From Paracoccus sediminis (GTDB lineage: Bacteria; Pseudomonadota; Alphaproteobacteria; Rhodobacterales; Rhodobacteraceae), in contig NZ_FZNM01000001.1 of assembly GCF_900188295.1 (NCBI RefSeq), positions 523,212 to 587,211 on the forward strand: a stretch of DNA of 64,000 bases, read 5' to 3'. A program made the translations under genes and the position numbers. Under the pieces are notes generated by a model. That model did not search any database and was not told the origin of the DNA. It saw nothing but the letters and a program-made list of their open reading frames with translations. Below, piece by piece: positions 1 through 9,052 of the stretch (position 1 is its first letter; the number at the start of each line of letters is the position of its first letter).

Positions 1-1188
1 GGTGACGCGGGCGCCGACATCGGGCAGCACGCCCGCGCGTTCCAGCACCAGGCCCGCGACGGACTGGTAATCGCGATCCTCGGGCAAGGATACGCCCAGC
101 ATTTCGGCGAATTCGTCGGCGGGCATCCAGCCCGCGACCAGCCAGCTGCCGTCGTCGCGCTGCACGGCCTTGGGTTCGTCGTCGCCCGGTTCGGGAAAAT
201 CGCCCGCGATCGCCTCCAGCAGGTCCATCGCGGTAATCATGCCCTCGAAATGGCCGTATTCGTCATAGACCAGCAGCATGTGGGCCGGGCTGGCCTTCAA
301 TTCCTCGATGACGTTCAGGGCGGGCAGGCCTTCGCGGATGACCGGCACCTCCTGCACCAGGGGGCGCAGGTCGGCGACATCGGTCGACAGCAGGTCGCGC
401 AGGGTGATGACGCCGATGATCTCGTCGTCGGTGCCGTCGCGGACCAGCAGGCGCGACCGGCGGCTGTCGCGGAACTTTTGCAGCACATCGGCAGGGGTAT
501 CGGCGACATCGACGGCCTCGACCTCGTGGCGCGGCGTCATCAGCCCGCGGGCAGAGCGGTCGGCGATGCGCATGACGCCCGCGATCATCTCGGTCTCGGC
601 CGGTTCGATCACGCCGGCGGTGCGGGCTTCGGACAGCATGACCCGGATTTCCTCGTCCGAGATGCCGCGGTCGGATTCGCCTGACTGGCCCAGCAGCGCC
701 AGCAGGGCCTTGCCGGACTTGTCCAGGATCCAGACGATGGGCGCGGCGATGCGGGAAATGAACAGGATCAGCGGCGAGATGCGGCTGGCCACGCCTTCGG
801 GTGCCCGCAGGGCGATCTGCTTGGGCACCAGTTCGCCCACGATCAGCGACAGATAGGTAATCAGCACGACCACCCCACCCACCCCCAGCGTCCGGGCCAT
901 GGCAGGGGACAGCCCGGCCTCCATCAGCGCCTGCGCCAGCCGCGTGCCCAGCGTGGCGCCGGAAAAGGCCCCCGACAGCACGCCGACCAGGGTGATGCCG
1001 ATCTGCACGCTGGACAGGAACCGGCCCGGTTCGGTGCCCAGGTCAAGGGCGATTTCCGCGCCGCGGCTGCCCTCGGCCGCCATGACCTTCAGCCGGGCGG
1101 GCCGGGCGGACACAATGGCCAGTTCCGACATGGCCAGGACGCCATTGAACATCGTCAGAAGCAGGACAATCAGGATTTCAAGAAACAT
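1..1188 (-). CDS. Hemolysin-family DUF21/CBS membrane protein (CorC/HlyC type), 3' end missing
   Basis: The frame stays open from the ATG at 1188 to the left edge, so the C-terminus is missing. About 396 residues are visible. Residues 1-190 form a DUF21 (CNNM) membrane domain with several hydrophobic segments, starting MFLEILIVLLLTMFNGVLAM and including a GIGISIS-like pore region replaced here by QIGITLVGVLSGAF. A CBS pair follows at about 200-320 (LMTPRHEVEAVD, then VITLRDLL and GMITAMDLLEAI). The visible end, DDGSWLVAGWMPADEFAEML, is the beginning of the CorC/HlyC C-terminal domain. Members of this family are inner-membrane proteins linked to magnesium or cobalt efflux, and many are annotated as hemolysins without proof. 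The gene lies downstream of the TerC gene on the same strand, separated by 138 bases that contain a hairpin. Confidence 0.9.
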   Translation of the reverse strand, partial: MFLEILIVLLLTMFNGVLAMSELAIVSARPARLKVMAAEGSRGAEIALDLGTEPGRFLSSVQIGITLVGVLSGAFSGATLGTRLAQALMEAGLSPAMARTLGVGGVVVLITYLSLIVGELVPKQIALRAPEGVASRISPLILFISRIAAPIVWILDKSGKALLALLGQSGESDRGISDEEIRVMLSEARTAGVIEPAETEMIAGVMRIADRSARGLMTPRHEVEAVDVADTPADVLQKFRDSRRSRLLVRDGTDDEIIGVITLRDLLSTDVADLRPLVQEVPVIREGLPALNVIEELKASPAHMLLVYDEYGHFEGMITAMDLLEAIAGDFPEPGDDEPKAVQRDDGSWLVAGWMPADEFAEMLGVSLPEDRDYQSVAGLVLERAGVLPDVGARVT

Positions 1189-1284
1189 CGAGCGATTGGG
1201 TCCAACACGTCGGGCTGTGTGGCAATGTGCACGAAGCGGGCGCCGGTGCAAAGGCATGAAGACCGCTTTGCCGGACATAAACGG

Positions 1285-1310
1285 GAAAGGGGCGCCCCGG
1301 CGGGCGCCCC
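1285..1310 (-). terminator. Candidate rho-independent terminator after the TerC gene
   Basis: A perfect 9-bp GC-only stem (arms 1289-1297 and 1302-1310) closes a 4-base loop. Read on the minus strand it lies just after the TerC stop codon and is followed by only three T residues, so termination may be weak. It separates TerC from the downstream DUF21/CBS gene. Confidence 0.5.
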
Positions 1311-1326
1311 GTGATCGGTGGGCGGG

Positions 1327-2391
1327 TTATTCACCCGGCGAATGCGACCCGATCGGCTCGGGCTTCTTGCCGTTGGTCTTCCACAGCGAAAAGGCGACGC
1401 CTGCGCCCAGGATCGCGAAGGTGATGCCCAGCGACCAGGTGGGCGGAAACTTTTCCCAGCCCATCGCATCGGCGATGAAAATCTTGGATCCGATGAACAC
1501 CAACAGCAGCGACAGCGCGTATTTCAGATAGGCAAAGCGGTGCAGGATCGCGGCCAGGGCGAAATACAGCGCCCGCAGGCCCAGGATCGCGAAGATGTTC
1601 GACGTATAGACGATGAACGGATCCGTGGTGATCGTGAACACCGCCGGGACCGAATCCACGGCGAAGACCAGATCCGCGATCTCGATCATCACCAGCGCCA
1701 GCAGCAGCGGCGTGGCGAAACGCACGACCTTGCCGGTCCGGGGATGGGTTTTTTTCACGATGAACGCGTTGCCGTGCAGTTCGTCCGTAACGCGGAACCG
1801 CTTGCGCATGAACCGCACCAGCTTGTTGCCGCTGAGGTCGTGGGACGCCTCGTTCACGAACAGCATCTTGATGCCGGTGAAGATCAGGAACACCGCGAAC
1901 AGGTACAGGATCCAGGCATAGTGTTCGACCAGCGTGGCACCCAGGCCGATCATGATGCCGCGCAGCACGATCACGCCCAGGATGCCCCAGAACAGCACCC
2001 GGTGCTGGTATTCGCGGGGAATCGCGAAAAAGCCGAAGATCAGCGCGATGACGAAGATGTTGTCCATCGCCAGGGTCTTTTCGACCACGAAAGCGGTCAG
2101 GTACTGGGCCATAGGCTCGGTGCCCATCTGCCAGAAGATGAAACCCGAAAAAGCCAGGCCCAGGATGATGTACATGGCCGACATGCGCAGGCTTTCCGCG
2201 ACGCCGATTTCGTGGTTGTCCTTGTGCAGGATGCCCAGGTCGAACGCCAGAAGCGCGATGACCAGGGTGATGAACACCAGCCACATCCACAGCGGCGTGC
2301 CCAGAAATGTCAGAAGAAGAAGTTCCAATTTGCCCTCATCGTTGCTGTGGTGCATCGATGCCAAAGGGCTGAAGGACAGGTCCATTTGCAT
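1327..2391 (-). CDS. TerC family integral membrane protein
   Basis: The 354-residue protein has about nine hydrophobic segments. It carries the TerC signatures FDLGILHKDNHEIGVAESL near residue 50, EKTLAMDNIFVIALIF near 105, and IEIADLVFAVDSVPAVF near 225. The acidic residues in these membrane motifs are typical of TerC/Alx proteins, which are implicated in metal (manganese) export and tellurite resistance. Several starts are possible: the ATG at 2391, one at 2385, or MHHSNDEG at 2355. None has a strong Shine-Dalgarno sequence. The ATG at 2391 lies inside a 20-bp perfect palindrome. I saw no yybP-ykoY manganese riboswitch signature upstream, though that element often precedes this family. Confidence 0.92.
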   Translation of the reverse strand: MQMDLSFSPLASMHHSNDEGKLELLLLTFLGTPLWMWLVFITLVIALLAFDLGILHKDNHEIGVAESLRMSAMYIILGLAFSGFIFWQMGTEPMAQYLTAFVVEKTLAMDNIFVIALIFGFFAIPREYQHRVLFWGILGVIVLRGIMIGLGATLVEHYAWILYLFAVFLIFTGIKMLFVNEASHDLSGNKLVRFMRKRFRVTDELHGNAFIVKKTHPRTGKVVRFATPLLLALVMIEIADLVFAVDSVPAVFTITTDPFIVYTSNIFAILGLRALYFALAAILHRFAYLKYALSLLLVFIGSKIFIADAMGWEKFPPTWSLGITFAILGAGVAFSLWKTNGKKPEPIGSHSPGE

Positions 2392-2407
2392 CGAGCACGC
2401 TCGATGC
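2388..2407. repeat. Perfect 20-bp palindrome over the TerC start
   Basis: The arms GCATCGAGC (2388-2396) and GCTCGATGC (2399-2407) are perfect inverted repeats separated by two bases. The element covers the upstream-most ATG of the TerC gene. It could be a protein-binding site or an RNA hairpin that blocks initiation. No T-run follows it, so a terminator is unlikely. Confidence 0.6.
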
Positions 2408-2509
2408 GGTCCGACATCACGGCATTGCTGCCGTCAGAGGGGCCCGGTCCCGCTGGGCGCAGACATGGCAGGGTCGGGTGGCGATTTCAAGAGGGGACCG
2501 GGGGAAAGA

Positions 2510-3763
2510 ATGGAAAACGGAATGGAGCGCACGGATTTGGGCGATGCGGACGGTTGCCGGCCGGAGGATCCGGCCCACCGCCGGTTTTTGATCCGCGACG
2601 CCTTGGCGGCACTGGAATTCTTTGACGCAAGCGTCGGGAATGACGGCGATTTCCGGACACTGGGCCTGGCGGGGCGGCCGCTGGGGGACGGCCCGCTGGA
2701 ATTGCACACCACGACGCGGCTGGTCCATTCCTATGGCCTTGCGCATCTGGCGGGGCGGGCGGACCGCGCGGGCGTCATCGACCGGGGGATGGACCTGCTG
2801 TGGCGGCGGCATCGCGATGCGCGGCACGGCGGCTATGTCTGGTCCGTGCAGGGCGATGCGGTGGCCGACGGCACGAAACTGGCCTATGGCCATGTCTTCG
2901 TGCTGCTGGCGGCATCGACCGCGAAACTGGCGGGCCATCCCGACGCGGACCGTCTGCTGGCCGATGTCGCGCAGGTGCTGGAGGATCGGTTCTGGGACAA
3001 GGGGGCAGGGCTGCTGCGCGATGAATTCACCCGCGACTGGCAGCCTTTTTCCGCCTATCGCGGCATGAACGCCAACATGCACGGGGCCGAGGCGCTGCTG
3101 GCCGCGCACGAAGCCACCGGCGGCGGTGAATACCTGGGCCGGGCCGGCGGGATTCTGGCGTTCTTCATCGGCGGACAGGCGGCCCGGAACGGCTGGCGCA
3201 TCCCCGAACATTACGATGCCGCCTGGCGCCCCGATCCGGGATACGAGGGCGATCCGATGTTCCGCCCGGCGGGCACCACGCCGGGCCATTCGTTCGAGAT
3301 GGCGCGGTTGCTGCTGCACTGGTGGGATCTGGCGGGGCGGCCGGGCACGGATGCCCCCGTGCAGGCGCGGCACCTGGTGGACACCGCGCTTGCCGATGCC
3401 TGGCTGCCGGGGGGCGGGCTGGCCTATACGCTGGATTTCGATGGCCGCGTGGCCCGACCCGACCGCTATTGGTGGCCCGTGACCGAGGCGATCGGCGCCC
3501 TGGCCGCGTTGCTGAAACTGGACCCCCGGCCCTGCGATCAGGACTGGTATCGCCGCCTGTGGCGCTTTGCCGACGCGCATCTGATCGACCATGGCCGGGG
3601 CGGCTGGTTCCCCGAGCCGGGGGCCGGCGACCGCCCGGCCACCGGGCAATTCCAGGGCAAGCCCGACATCTATCACGCCTTGCAGGCCGATCTGTTCCCG
3701 CTGGTCCCCGGCCTGTCGCGCCATGCGCAAGGTTTGGCCGGGGCAAGACCGCTGAAATCCTGA
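2510..3763 (+). CDS. AGE family epimerase/isomerase (mannose isomerase or N-acylglucosamine 2-epimerase-like)
   Basis: With the ATG at 2510 (purine-rich GGGGGAAAG just upstream) the protein has 417 residues, a normal length for the AGE family. Family hallmarks in order are RLVHSYGLAHLAGR, the block HGGYVWSV followed by KLAYGHVFVLLAAS with its conserved His, NANMHGAEALLAAHEATG, and PGHSFEMARLLLHWW with the second conserved His, all on an (alpha/alpha)6 barrel pattern. The family interconverts aldoses and ketoses such as mannose and fructose, or N-acylglucosamine and N-acylmannosamine. The sequence alone does not settle the substrate. It lies upstream of the PhoD-like gene on the same strand. 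The frame is open well upstream, but that extension is a shadow of the TerC gene. Confidence 0.9.
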   Translation: MENGMERTDLGDADGCRPEDPAHRRFLIRDALAALEFFDASVGNDGDFRTLGLAGRPLGDGPLELHTTTRLVHSYGLAHLAGRADRAGVIDRGMDLLWRRHRDARHGGYVWSVQGDAVADGTKLAYGHVFVLLAASTAKLAGHPDADRLLADVAQVLEDRFWDKGAGLLRDEFTRDWQPFSAYRGMNANMHGAEALLAAHEATGGGEYLGRAGGILAFFIGGQAARNGWRIPEHYDAAWRPDPGYEGDPMFRPAGTTPGHSFEMARLLLHWWDLAGRPGTDAPVQARHLVDTALADAWLPGGGLAYTLDFDGRVARPDRYWWPVTEAIGALAALLKLDPRPCDQDWYRRLWRFADAHLIDHGRGGWFPEPGAGDRPATGQFQGKPDIYHALQADLFPLVPGLSRHAQGLAGARPLKS

Positions 3764-3831
3764 TCGGGGGATGCAATTCCCGCCAAAGCGCATATCTGGC
3801 ATCCTGACACAAAAGCGGGAATCCACCTTTC

Positions 3832-5250
3832 ATGGCTGCACAAGACGGTTTCGCGGGTCCGATCCTGCATTTTCGGGGCTGCGACGCCAGTGGGGTGCGC
3901 CTTGCCGCCGTGACGGTCCGGCCCGAGGGCGCGGCCCCGCCCGGTCCGTTGGAAGCCGGGTCGGGGGCGGTGGCGCCGGTCCTGCTGGCGGGGGTGGCGG
4001 GCCTGTCGGTCTGGCGCCATGATTTCGCCTTGCGCGCGGACGAGGCGGGCTATCGCCTGGACGGCCGCGATCATTCCGTCGTGACGCGCCTGGACGGCGA
4101 CATCCGCATCGCCTTCGTGTCCTGCAACGGCGAGGAGAACGGCGACCTGGACCGCGATTCCGCCGAACGCAACCTGATGTGGGCGCGGCTGCGGGACGAC
4201 CACGCCCGCGCGCCTTTCGCCCTGCTGCTGCAAGGCGGCGACCAGATCTATGCCGATGAGGCGACGCAGGGCCATCCCCTGTCCGAAGGTTGGCCGAAGA
4301 ATGTTCCCGACCACCCCTCGGGCGCCGATCTGGACGACCTGACGCGCCATCTGCAACGCCGGTTCGCCGAACGCTATCTGATGGTGCTGGCGGCCGAGGG
4401 TTGCGCGGATCTGTTCGCCAGCGTTCCGTCGCTGTCGGTCTGGGACGACCACGACATCTGCGACGGCTGGGGATCGCTGCCGGAATCCTGCACGCGGTCG
4501 GCGGTGGGGCAGGCGCTGTTCGCGGTGGCGCGGCAGATGTATCTGCTGTTCCAGCATGGCGCGACGGATGCCGACGTGCCCGCGCTGTTCCTGGATCCCG
4601 CGGGCGGAAACCTGGGCTGGCGGCGCGACCTGCCGGGCGTCACGCTGTGGGCGCCCGACCTGCGGTCAGAACGCTGCCGCGACCGGGTGATGGGACCGGC
4701 GGGCTGGACAGCGGTCGAATCGCTGCAACCCACCGGCGATCATGTCTTCATGGTGTCCAGCGTGCCGTTGCTGGGTCCGCGCCTGTCGCTGATGGAAACC
4801 CTGATGATGGCGATCCCCCGGATGCAGCATTACGAGGACGACCTGCGCGACCAATGGCAAAGCCACGCCCATCGCGACGAATGGCGGCGGATGCTGGAAC
4901 AGGTGCTGCGGATGCGCCAAGCCGCCCCGGTCACGATCCTGTCGGGGGAAATCCACCTGGCCACCCGCGCCGACATGGGACCGGACGCGACGCTGATCCG
5001 GCAGCTTGTCGCCTCGGGCATCTCGCACCGGGCGCCGCCCAAGGGCTATGCCCGCGCGCTGGGGCTGTTCGCGGGCCTGGGCGATGCGCCGCTGCCGGGC
5101 CATCCGATCCGCATCCGGCCGCTGCCGGGACAGCGCCACCGCTATGTGGCGGAACGCAATTTCCTGACGCTGGATCGCCGCGACGGGCAATGGCAGGCGG
5201 TCTGGCATCTGGAGCACAGCGGATCGACCCCGCCGCTGGCGCTGGACTAG
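3832..5250 (+). CDS. PhoD-like metallophosphatase family protein (alkaline phosphatase D-related)
   Basis: The 472-residue protein has a metallophosphoesterase core: IAFVSCNGEEN near residue 93, LLLQGGDQIYADEA near 130, LSVWDDHDICDGWG near 203, and VTILSGEIHLATRA near 370. These match the metal-binding motifs of PhoD-like phosphatases (SCN, GGDQIYAD, DDHDICDG, SGEIH). There is no signal peptide or Tat motif at the N-terminus, so unlike classical secreted PhoD it is probably cytoplasmic. The first 90 residues form a small beta-rich domain. It follows the AGE isomerase by 68 bases. The stop codon overlaps the stop of the convergent protease gene. Confidence 0.87.
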   Translation: MAAQDGFAGPILHFRGCDASGVRLAAVTVRPEGAAPPGPLEAGSGAVAPVLLAGVAGLSVWRHDFALRADEAGYRLDGRDHSVVTRLDGDIRIAFVSCNGEENGDLDRDSAERNLMWARLRDDHARAPFALLLQGGDQIYADEATQGHPLSEGWPKNVPDHPSGADLDDLTRHLQRRFAERYLMVLAAEGCADLFASVPSLSVWDDHDICDGWGSLPESCTRSAVGQALFAVARQMYLLFQHGATDADVPALFLDPAGGNLGWRRDLPGVTLWAPDLRSERCRDRVMGPAGWTAVESLQPTGDHVFMVSSVPLLGPRLSLMETLMMAIPRMQHYEDDLRDQWQSHAHRDEWRRMLEQVLRMRQAAPVTILSGEIHLATRADMGPDATLIRQLVASGISHRAPPKGYARALGLFAGLGDAPLPGHPIRIRPLPGQRHRYVAERNFLTLDRRDGQWQAVWHLEHSGSTPPLALD

Positions 5251-5816
5251 CGTTCCAGGATCAGCAGGTCGCCCTCGAAGCTGACGCGGGCGAAGGTGCG
5301 CAGATAGGACATGCCCAGCAGCGATCCGTCCAGGTCGCCGCCGATCACCCAGGCGCGGACGTTGCGGTCCACGATGTCGCCGATGGCGATCTCGTCGATG
5401 GTGACGGGGGCGGTCTGCACCCGTCCATTCGCCGTGACGGCGGTTCCGACATAGGCCAGGTCGTCGGGGTCCAGCCCGATGCGCCGGGCGTCCGCCGGGC
5501 CAAGCGCGATGGACGACGCGCCCGTATCGACCATGAAGCGCACGGCCTGCCCGTTCACCTGGGCATCCAGGTGGAAATGGCCGTCGCGGCCCACCGGGAT
5601 CTCGATCCGCCCGCCGTCCAGCACCTGCTGACGCGGGGCGTTGTTGTCCATCCACCATTGGGCGGCAAGCGCCGCGCCCGCAAAGATCACTAGCCACAGC
5701 ATGACCTGGCGCAGCACCTGCCCGCCCCGGCCCGCCAGCTCAAAGACCATCGCCCCGCCGATGACCACCAGCAGGACGCCGTAAAAGGCCAGTTGCATGG
5801 TGTCGTCGCCGGTCAT
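5247..5816 (-). CDS. Retropepsin-like aspartic protease, membrane-anchored (clan AA)
   Basis: This 189-residue protein has two hydrophobic segments at about 9-26 and 36-56, followed by a single retropepsin-like domain. The catalytic motif FMVDTGASSIAL places the active Asp at about residue 97, and GSLLGMSYLRTF near the C-terminus matches the second conserved block. Such one-domain proteases must dimerise. The architecture fits the TIGR02281-type bacterial family, whose substrates are mostly unknown. Its ATG overlaps the marC stop codon (ATGA), so the two genes are translationally coupled. Confidence 0.88.
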   Translation of the reverse strand: MTGDDTMQLAFYGVLLVVIGGAMVFELAGRGGQVLRQVMLWLVIFAGAALAAQWWMDNNAPRQQVLDGGRIEIPVGRDGHFHLDAQVNGQAVRFMVDTGASSIALGPADARRIGLDPDDLAYVGTAVTANGRVQTAPVTIDEIAIGDIVDRNVRAWVIGGDLDGSLLGMSYLRTFARVSFEGDLLILER

Positions 5817-6433
5817 GGAAACAATCCCGATCCTTTCAGCCCGTCGATCACGAACTGCACCGACAACGCGGCCAGCAGCATCCCCAACAGCCGGGTGACG
5901 ACCATCACCCCCGTCCGGCCCAGCGCATGGGCCAGGGGCGTCGCCAGGACGAACAGCGCCATGGCGATGGCCAGCACCGCCAGCATCATCAGGTTCACCA
6001 GGATCATGTGGCCGATGCCCGGCGCCTCGCCCATCAGCAGGATCATGGCGGCCAGCGCGCCGGGACCGGCCAGCAGCGGCAGGGCCAGCGGAAAGACCGA
6101 CGGATCGTGGCGCAGGGCATCGCCGTCGCCCTGATTTTCGCGCCGTTCGGTGCGTCGTTCGAACAGCATGTCCAGGGCGGTCAGGAACAGCAGCAACCCC
6201 CCCGCGATGCGGAACGCGGAAATCGAGATTCCAATGCCCCCCAGGATCGATTCGCCCGCCAGTCCGAAGATCGTCAGCAGGATCCCCGCGATCACCAGCG
6301 ACCGGAATCCGATGCGGCGCCGCTGCGCGGCGTCCATGCCCGGCGTCAGCGCGATGAACACCGGCGCCAGCCCGATCGGGTCGATCACCACGAAAAGGGT
6401 AACAAAGGCGGTGACATACAGCGACAGGTCCAT
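5813..6433 (-). CDS. MarC family integral membrane protein
   Basis: The 206-residue protein has six hydrophobic segments and the MarC-family motifs FVVIDPIGLAPVFIALTPG near the start, FRIAGGLLLFLTALDML near residue 72, and PLALPLLAGPGALAAMILL near 113. The family is conserved in bacteria and was once linked to multiple antibiotic resistance, but its function is not established. It is the first gene of a two-gene unit with the retropepsin-like protease. It diverges from tatABC across about 150 bases. Confidence 0.9.
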   Translation of the reverse strand: MDLSLYVTAFVTLFVVIDPIGLAPVFIALTPGMDAAQRRRIGFRSLVIAGILLTIFGLAGESILGGIGISISAFRIAGGLLLFLTALDMLFERRTERRENQGDGDALRHDPSVFPLALPLLAGPGALAAMILLMGEAPGIGHMILVNLMMLAVLAIAMALFVLATPLAHALGRTGVMVVTRLLGMLLAALSVQFVIDGLKGSGLFP

Positions 6434-6583
6434 GGCGCCTTATCGCCCGCCCGGCGCGTCCTGCCAAGGCAACGGAATCGTGACCCGAGCCGGCCTCTCA
6501 CGGAAACGGGCTTTGCAATCGCCGGGCGCAAGGAATAGATATCGGGCGCGGGCGGTCATTGCCGCGCGACTAGGGAGTTTCTG

Positions 6584-6883
6584 ATGCTGAACAATATCGG
6601 CCTTCCCGGCCTTCTTCTGATTGCGGTTGTCGTGCTCGTGCTGTTCGGCCGCGGCAAGGTGTCCTCGCTGATGGGGGAAGTCGGCAAGGGAATCACGGCC
6701 TTCAAGCGCGGCGTGAACGACGGGGCCAAGGATGTGGATGACAGCGCGCAGATCCCGCGCGCCGTGCCCGGCGAAACCGTCCGTCCTACCGTGGCGGACC
6801 CCCTGCGTCCCGAACCCTTGCGTCCCGTGCCCGGCGAAACCGCGCGCGACGTGACGCCGCCCCGCACCACCGAGCGCGGCTGA
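6584..6883 (+). CDS. tatA: Sec-independent protein translocase TatA
   Basis: The protein has 99 residues. It has one N-terminal transmembrane helix (LPGLLLIAVVVLVLFG), the FGRGK hinge, and an amphipathic helix (VSSLMGEVGKGITAFKRG), the standard TatA layout. A long charged, proline-containing tail follows, with two copies of a RPVPGETxRxxxxP-like motif. TatA oligomers form the passage for folded proteins across the inner membrane. GGAG lies about 8 bases before the ATG. It is the first gene of tatABC, and tatB begins 10 bases after its stop. Confidence 0.96.
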   Translation: MLNNIGLPGLLLIAVVVLVLFGRGKVSSLMGEVGKGITAFKRGVNDGAKDVDDSAQIPRAVPGETVRPTVADPLRPEPLRPVPGETARDVTPPRTTERG

Positions 6884-6893
6884 GGCAAGGCCC

Positions 6894-7376
6894 ATGCTGG
6901 ATGTCGGCTGGTCCGAACTGCTGCTGATCGGCGTCGTCGCGCTGATCGTCGTCGGACCCAAGGATCTGCCGCATCTGTTCCATTCGCTGGGGCGGTTCAC
7001 CGCCAAGGCGCGGTCCATGGCGCGCGAATTCACAAGCGCCATGGAGGATGCCGCGCGCAATTCCGGGATCGACGATGCCGCCAAGACATTGCGCGACGTC
7101 CAGTCCCTGACATCGAAAAAGGCGCTGGGCCTGGACGCCCTGGACCGCGCCGCCGACCGGTTCGAGAAATGGGATCCCAAGCTGCCCGACGGCCGGGCGC
7201 GCATCCAGCCCGACCCGGCCTCGCCCGCCGGTCCGGTTGCGACTCCAGAGGCCGCGCCGGTCCTTGTTGCGGAACCTGCGCAGGCGGCCGCGCCATCGGC
7301 GGATCCCGCCGAACCGGTCCAGCCCCGCGCGCGGCGGCTGCGCGCGGTGCGCCGCAGCGACATGAAAGACGACTGA
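6894..7376 (+). CDS. tatB: Sec-independent protein translocase TatB
   Basis: The 160-residue protein starts [20 protein letters not shown] with the TatB-type Glu in the membrane segment and the [15 protein letters not shown] hinge. An amphipathic helix follows, then an Ala/Pro-rich tail. TatB joins TatC in the receptor complex that binds twin-arginine signal peptides. It lies between tatA and tatC in the conserved order. The tatC start codon is one base after its stop. Confidence 0.95.
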   Translation: MLDVGWSELLLIGVVALIVVGPKDLPHLFHSLGRFTAKARSMAREFTSAMEDAARNSGIDDAAKTLRDVQSLTSKKALGLDALDRAADRFEKWDPKLPDGRARIQPDPASPAGPVATPEAAPVLVAEPAQAAAPSADPAEPVQPRARRLRAVRRSDMKDD

Positions 7377-7377
7377 C

Positions 7378-8220
7378 GTGGCTGCCAAGACCGAAGACGA
7401 CATCGACGACAGTTCGGCCCCCCTGATCGAACACCTGATCGAGCTGCGCACGCGGATCATCTGGTCCATCGTGGCTTTTGTGGTGGCGATGGTGCTGTGC
7501 TACACGGTCTGGAATTCGATCTACAACATCCTGACCCAGCCCATCTGCAACGCCCTGGCCGAACGCGGGCAGAACTGCCAGCTTCAGATCATCAAGTTGC
7601 AGGAAGGGTTCTTCACCGCCATCAACATCAGCTTTTTCGGCGGCTTCGTGCTGGCCTTTCCGGTGATCGGCTATCAGCTGTGGCGTTTCGTCGCGCCGGG
7701 GCTGTATCGGTCGGAAAAGGCGGCGTTCCTGCCGTTCCTGGCGGCATCGCCGATCATGTTCGCGATCGGCGCATCCTTTGCCTATTACATCATCCTGCCG
7801 ATGGCCTACGACTTCTTCCTTAGCTTCCAGCAGGCCCCCGTGGTCGCCACGGTCAAGGAGGTGACGACCACCGAGAACGTCGCGGGCATCGCGTTCCAGG
7901 GGTCGATGCAGGAATACCTGACCCTGACGATGAAATTCCTGCTGGCCTTCGGTCTGTCGTTCCAGTTGCCGGTGGCGCTGACGCTGATGGGCAAGGCGGG
8001 ACTGGTGTCGGCGGCGGGCCTGGGATCGGTGCGGCGCTATGCCGTGGTGGCGATCCTGGTGCTGGCGGCGGTGGCGACGCCGCCCGACGTCATCTCTCAG
8101 ATGGTGCTGTTCACCGTCATCTATGGCCTTTACGAGGTGTCCATCCAGATCGTCCGCTGGATCGAAAAGAAACGCGACGCCGAACTGCGTGCCGAAGGGC
8201 TGCTGGACGAGGATGCCTGA
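7378..8220 (+). CDS. tatC: Sec-independent protein translocase TatC
   Basis: The 280-residue polytopic protein has six hydrophobic segments. TatC signatures include [20 protein letters not shown], where LIELRTR is the conserved cytoplasmic motif, then [25 protein letters not shown], and [21 protein letters not shown]. It is the primary receptor for twin-arginine signal peptides. The start is GTG at 7378, immediately after the tatB stop. Its end overlaps the next gene by 8 bases. Confidence 0.97.
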   Translation: MAAKTEDDIDDSSAPLIEHLIELRTRIIWSIVAFVVAMVLCYTVWNSIYNILTQPICNALAERGQNCQLQIIKLQEGFFTAINISFFGGFVLAFPVIGYQLWRFVAPGLYRSEKAAFLPFLAASPIMFAIGASFAYYIILPMAYDFFLSFQQAPVVATVKEVTTTENVAGIAFQGSMQEYLTLTMKFLLAFGLSFQLPVALTLMGKAGLVSAAGLGSVRRYAVVAILVLAAVATPPDVISQMVLFTVIYGLYEVSIQIVRWIEKKRDAELRAEGLLDEDA

Positions 8221-9052
8221 CACCCTGCGCCGCATCGCCGAGGCGTTGGAGCGTCTGGCCCCACCCCCTGTTCCCGTGCCCGATTTTTCCGACGCCGGCG
8301 CCTATGTCTGGCATCCCGACCCCGACCGGCTGGAACCCGTGGATACGGTGGCCCGCGTCGATCTGGTCCAGTTGATCGGCATCGACCGGGCCAAGCGGAT
8401 CCTGCTGGACAACACCTTGCAATTCGCGCGCGGCTTTGGCGCCAACAACGCGTTGTTGTGGGGCGCGCGGGGGATGGGCAAGTCGTCTTTGGTCAAGGCC
8501 GTCCATGCCGAGGCCGTGGCCCTGGGCCTGCCGCTGGTGCTGGTGGAAATCGCCCGCGACGATCTGGGATCCGTGGGGCGGCTGCTGGCGATCCTGGGGA
8601 ACGCCAGCGACAAGAGGTTTCTGCTGTTTTCCGATGACCTGTCCTTCAGCCACGACGACACGCAGTACAAGTCGCTCAAGGCCGTGCTGGACGGGGGCAT
8701 CAGCGGGCGGCCGGGCAACGTGATCCTGTATGCCACGTCGAACCGCCGCCACCTGATGCCGCGCGACATGATCGACAACGAACGCGCCACCGCCATTCAT
8801 CCTGGCGAGGCGGTCGAGGAAAAGGTGTCGCTGTCCGACCGATTCGGCCTGTGGCTGGGTTTCCACCCCTGTTCGCAGGACGAATACCTGGCGATGATCG
8901 ACGGCTATTGCGCGGCCTATGGCCTGTCCATCGACCCGGCCGTGCTGCGGGCCGAGGCGGTCGAATGGCAGGCCACGCGCGGCGGCCGGTCGGGCCGGGT
9001 GGCCTGGCAGTTCTTCACCGACCTGGCGGGGCGGCACGGCGTCGCGGTCTAG
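8213..9052 (+). CDS. DUF815 family AAA ATP-binding protein
   Basis: The ATG at 8213 overlaps the last codons of tatC, giving 279 residues. The Walker A motif GARGMGKS is at residues 84-91 and a Walker B-like RFLLFSDD at about 135-142. A sensor-type region IVLYATSN-like ([17 protein letters not shown]) follows. This is the DUF815 family of uncharacterised AAA ATPases, often found near tat or cell-envelope genes in alphaproteobacteria. The overlap suggests co-translation with the Tat machinery, but I infer no direct role in export. It converges on the TPP-enzyme gene and overlaps it by a few bases. Confidence 0.88.
   Translation: MPDTLRRIAEALERLAPPPVPVPDFSDAGAYVWHPDPDRLEPVDTVARVDLVQLIGIDRAKRILLDNTLQFARGFGANNALLWGARGMGKSSLVKAVHAEAVALGLPLVLVEIARDDLGSVGRLLAILGNASDKRFLLFSDDLSFSHDDTQYKSLKAVLDGGISGRPGNVILYATSNRRHLMPRDMIDNERATAIHPGEAVEEKVSLSDRFGLWLGFHPCSQDEYLAMIDGYCAAYGLSIDPAVLRAEAVEWQATRGGRSGRVAWQFFTDLAGRHGVAV

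Noticed and set aside
2392..2509. yybP-ykoY manganese riboswitch before the TerC gene
   Set aside because: The short region lacks the conserved blocks of that element.
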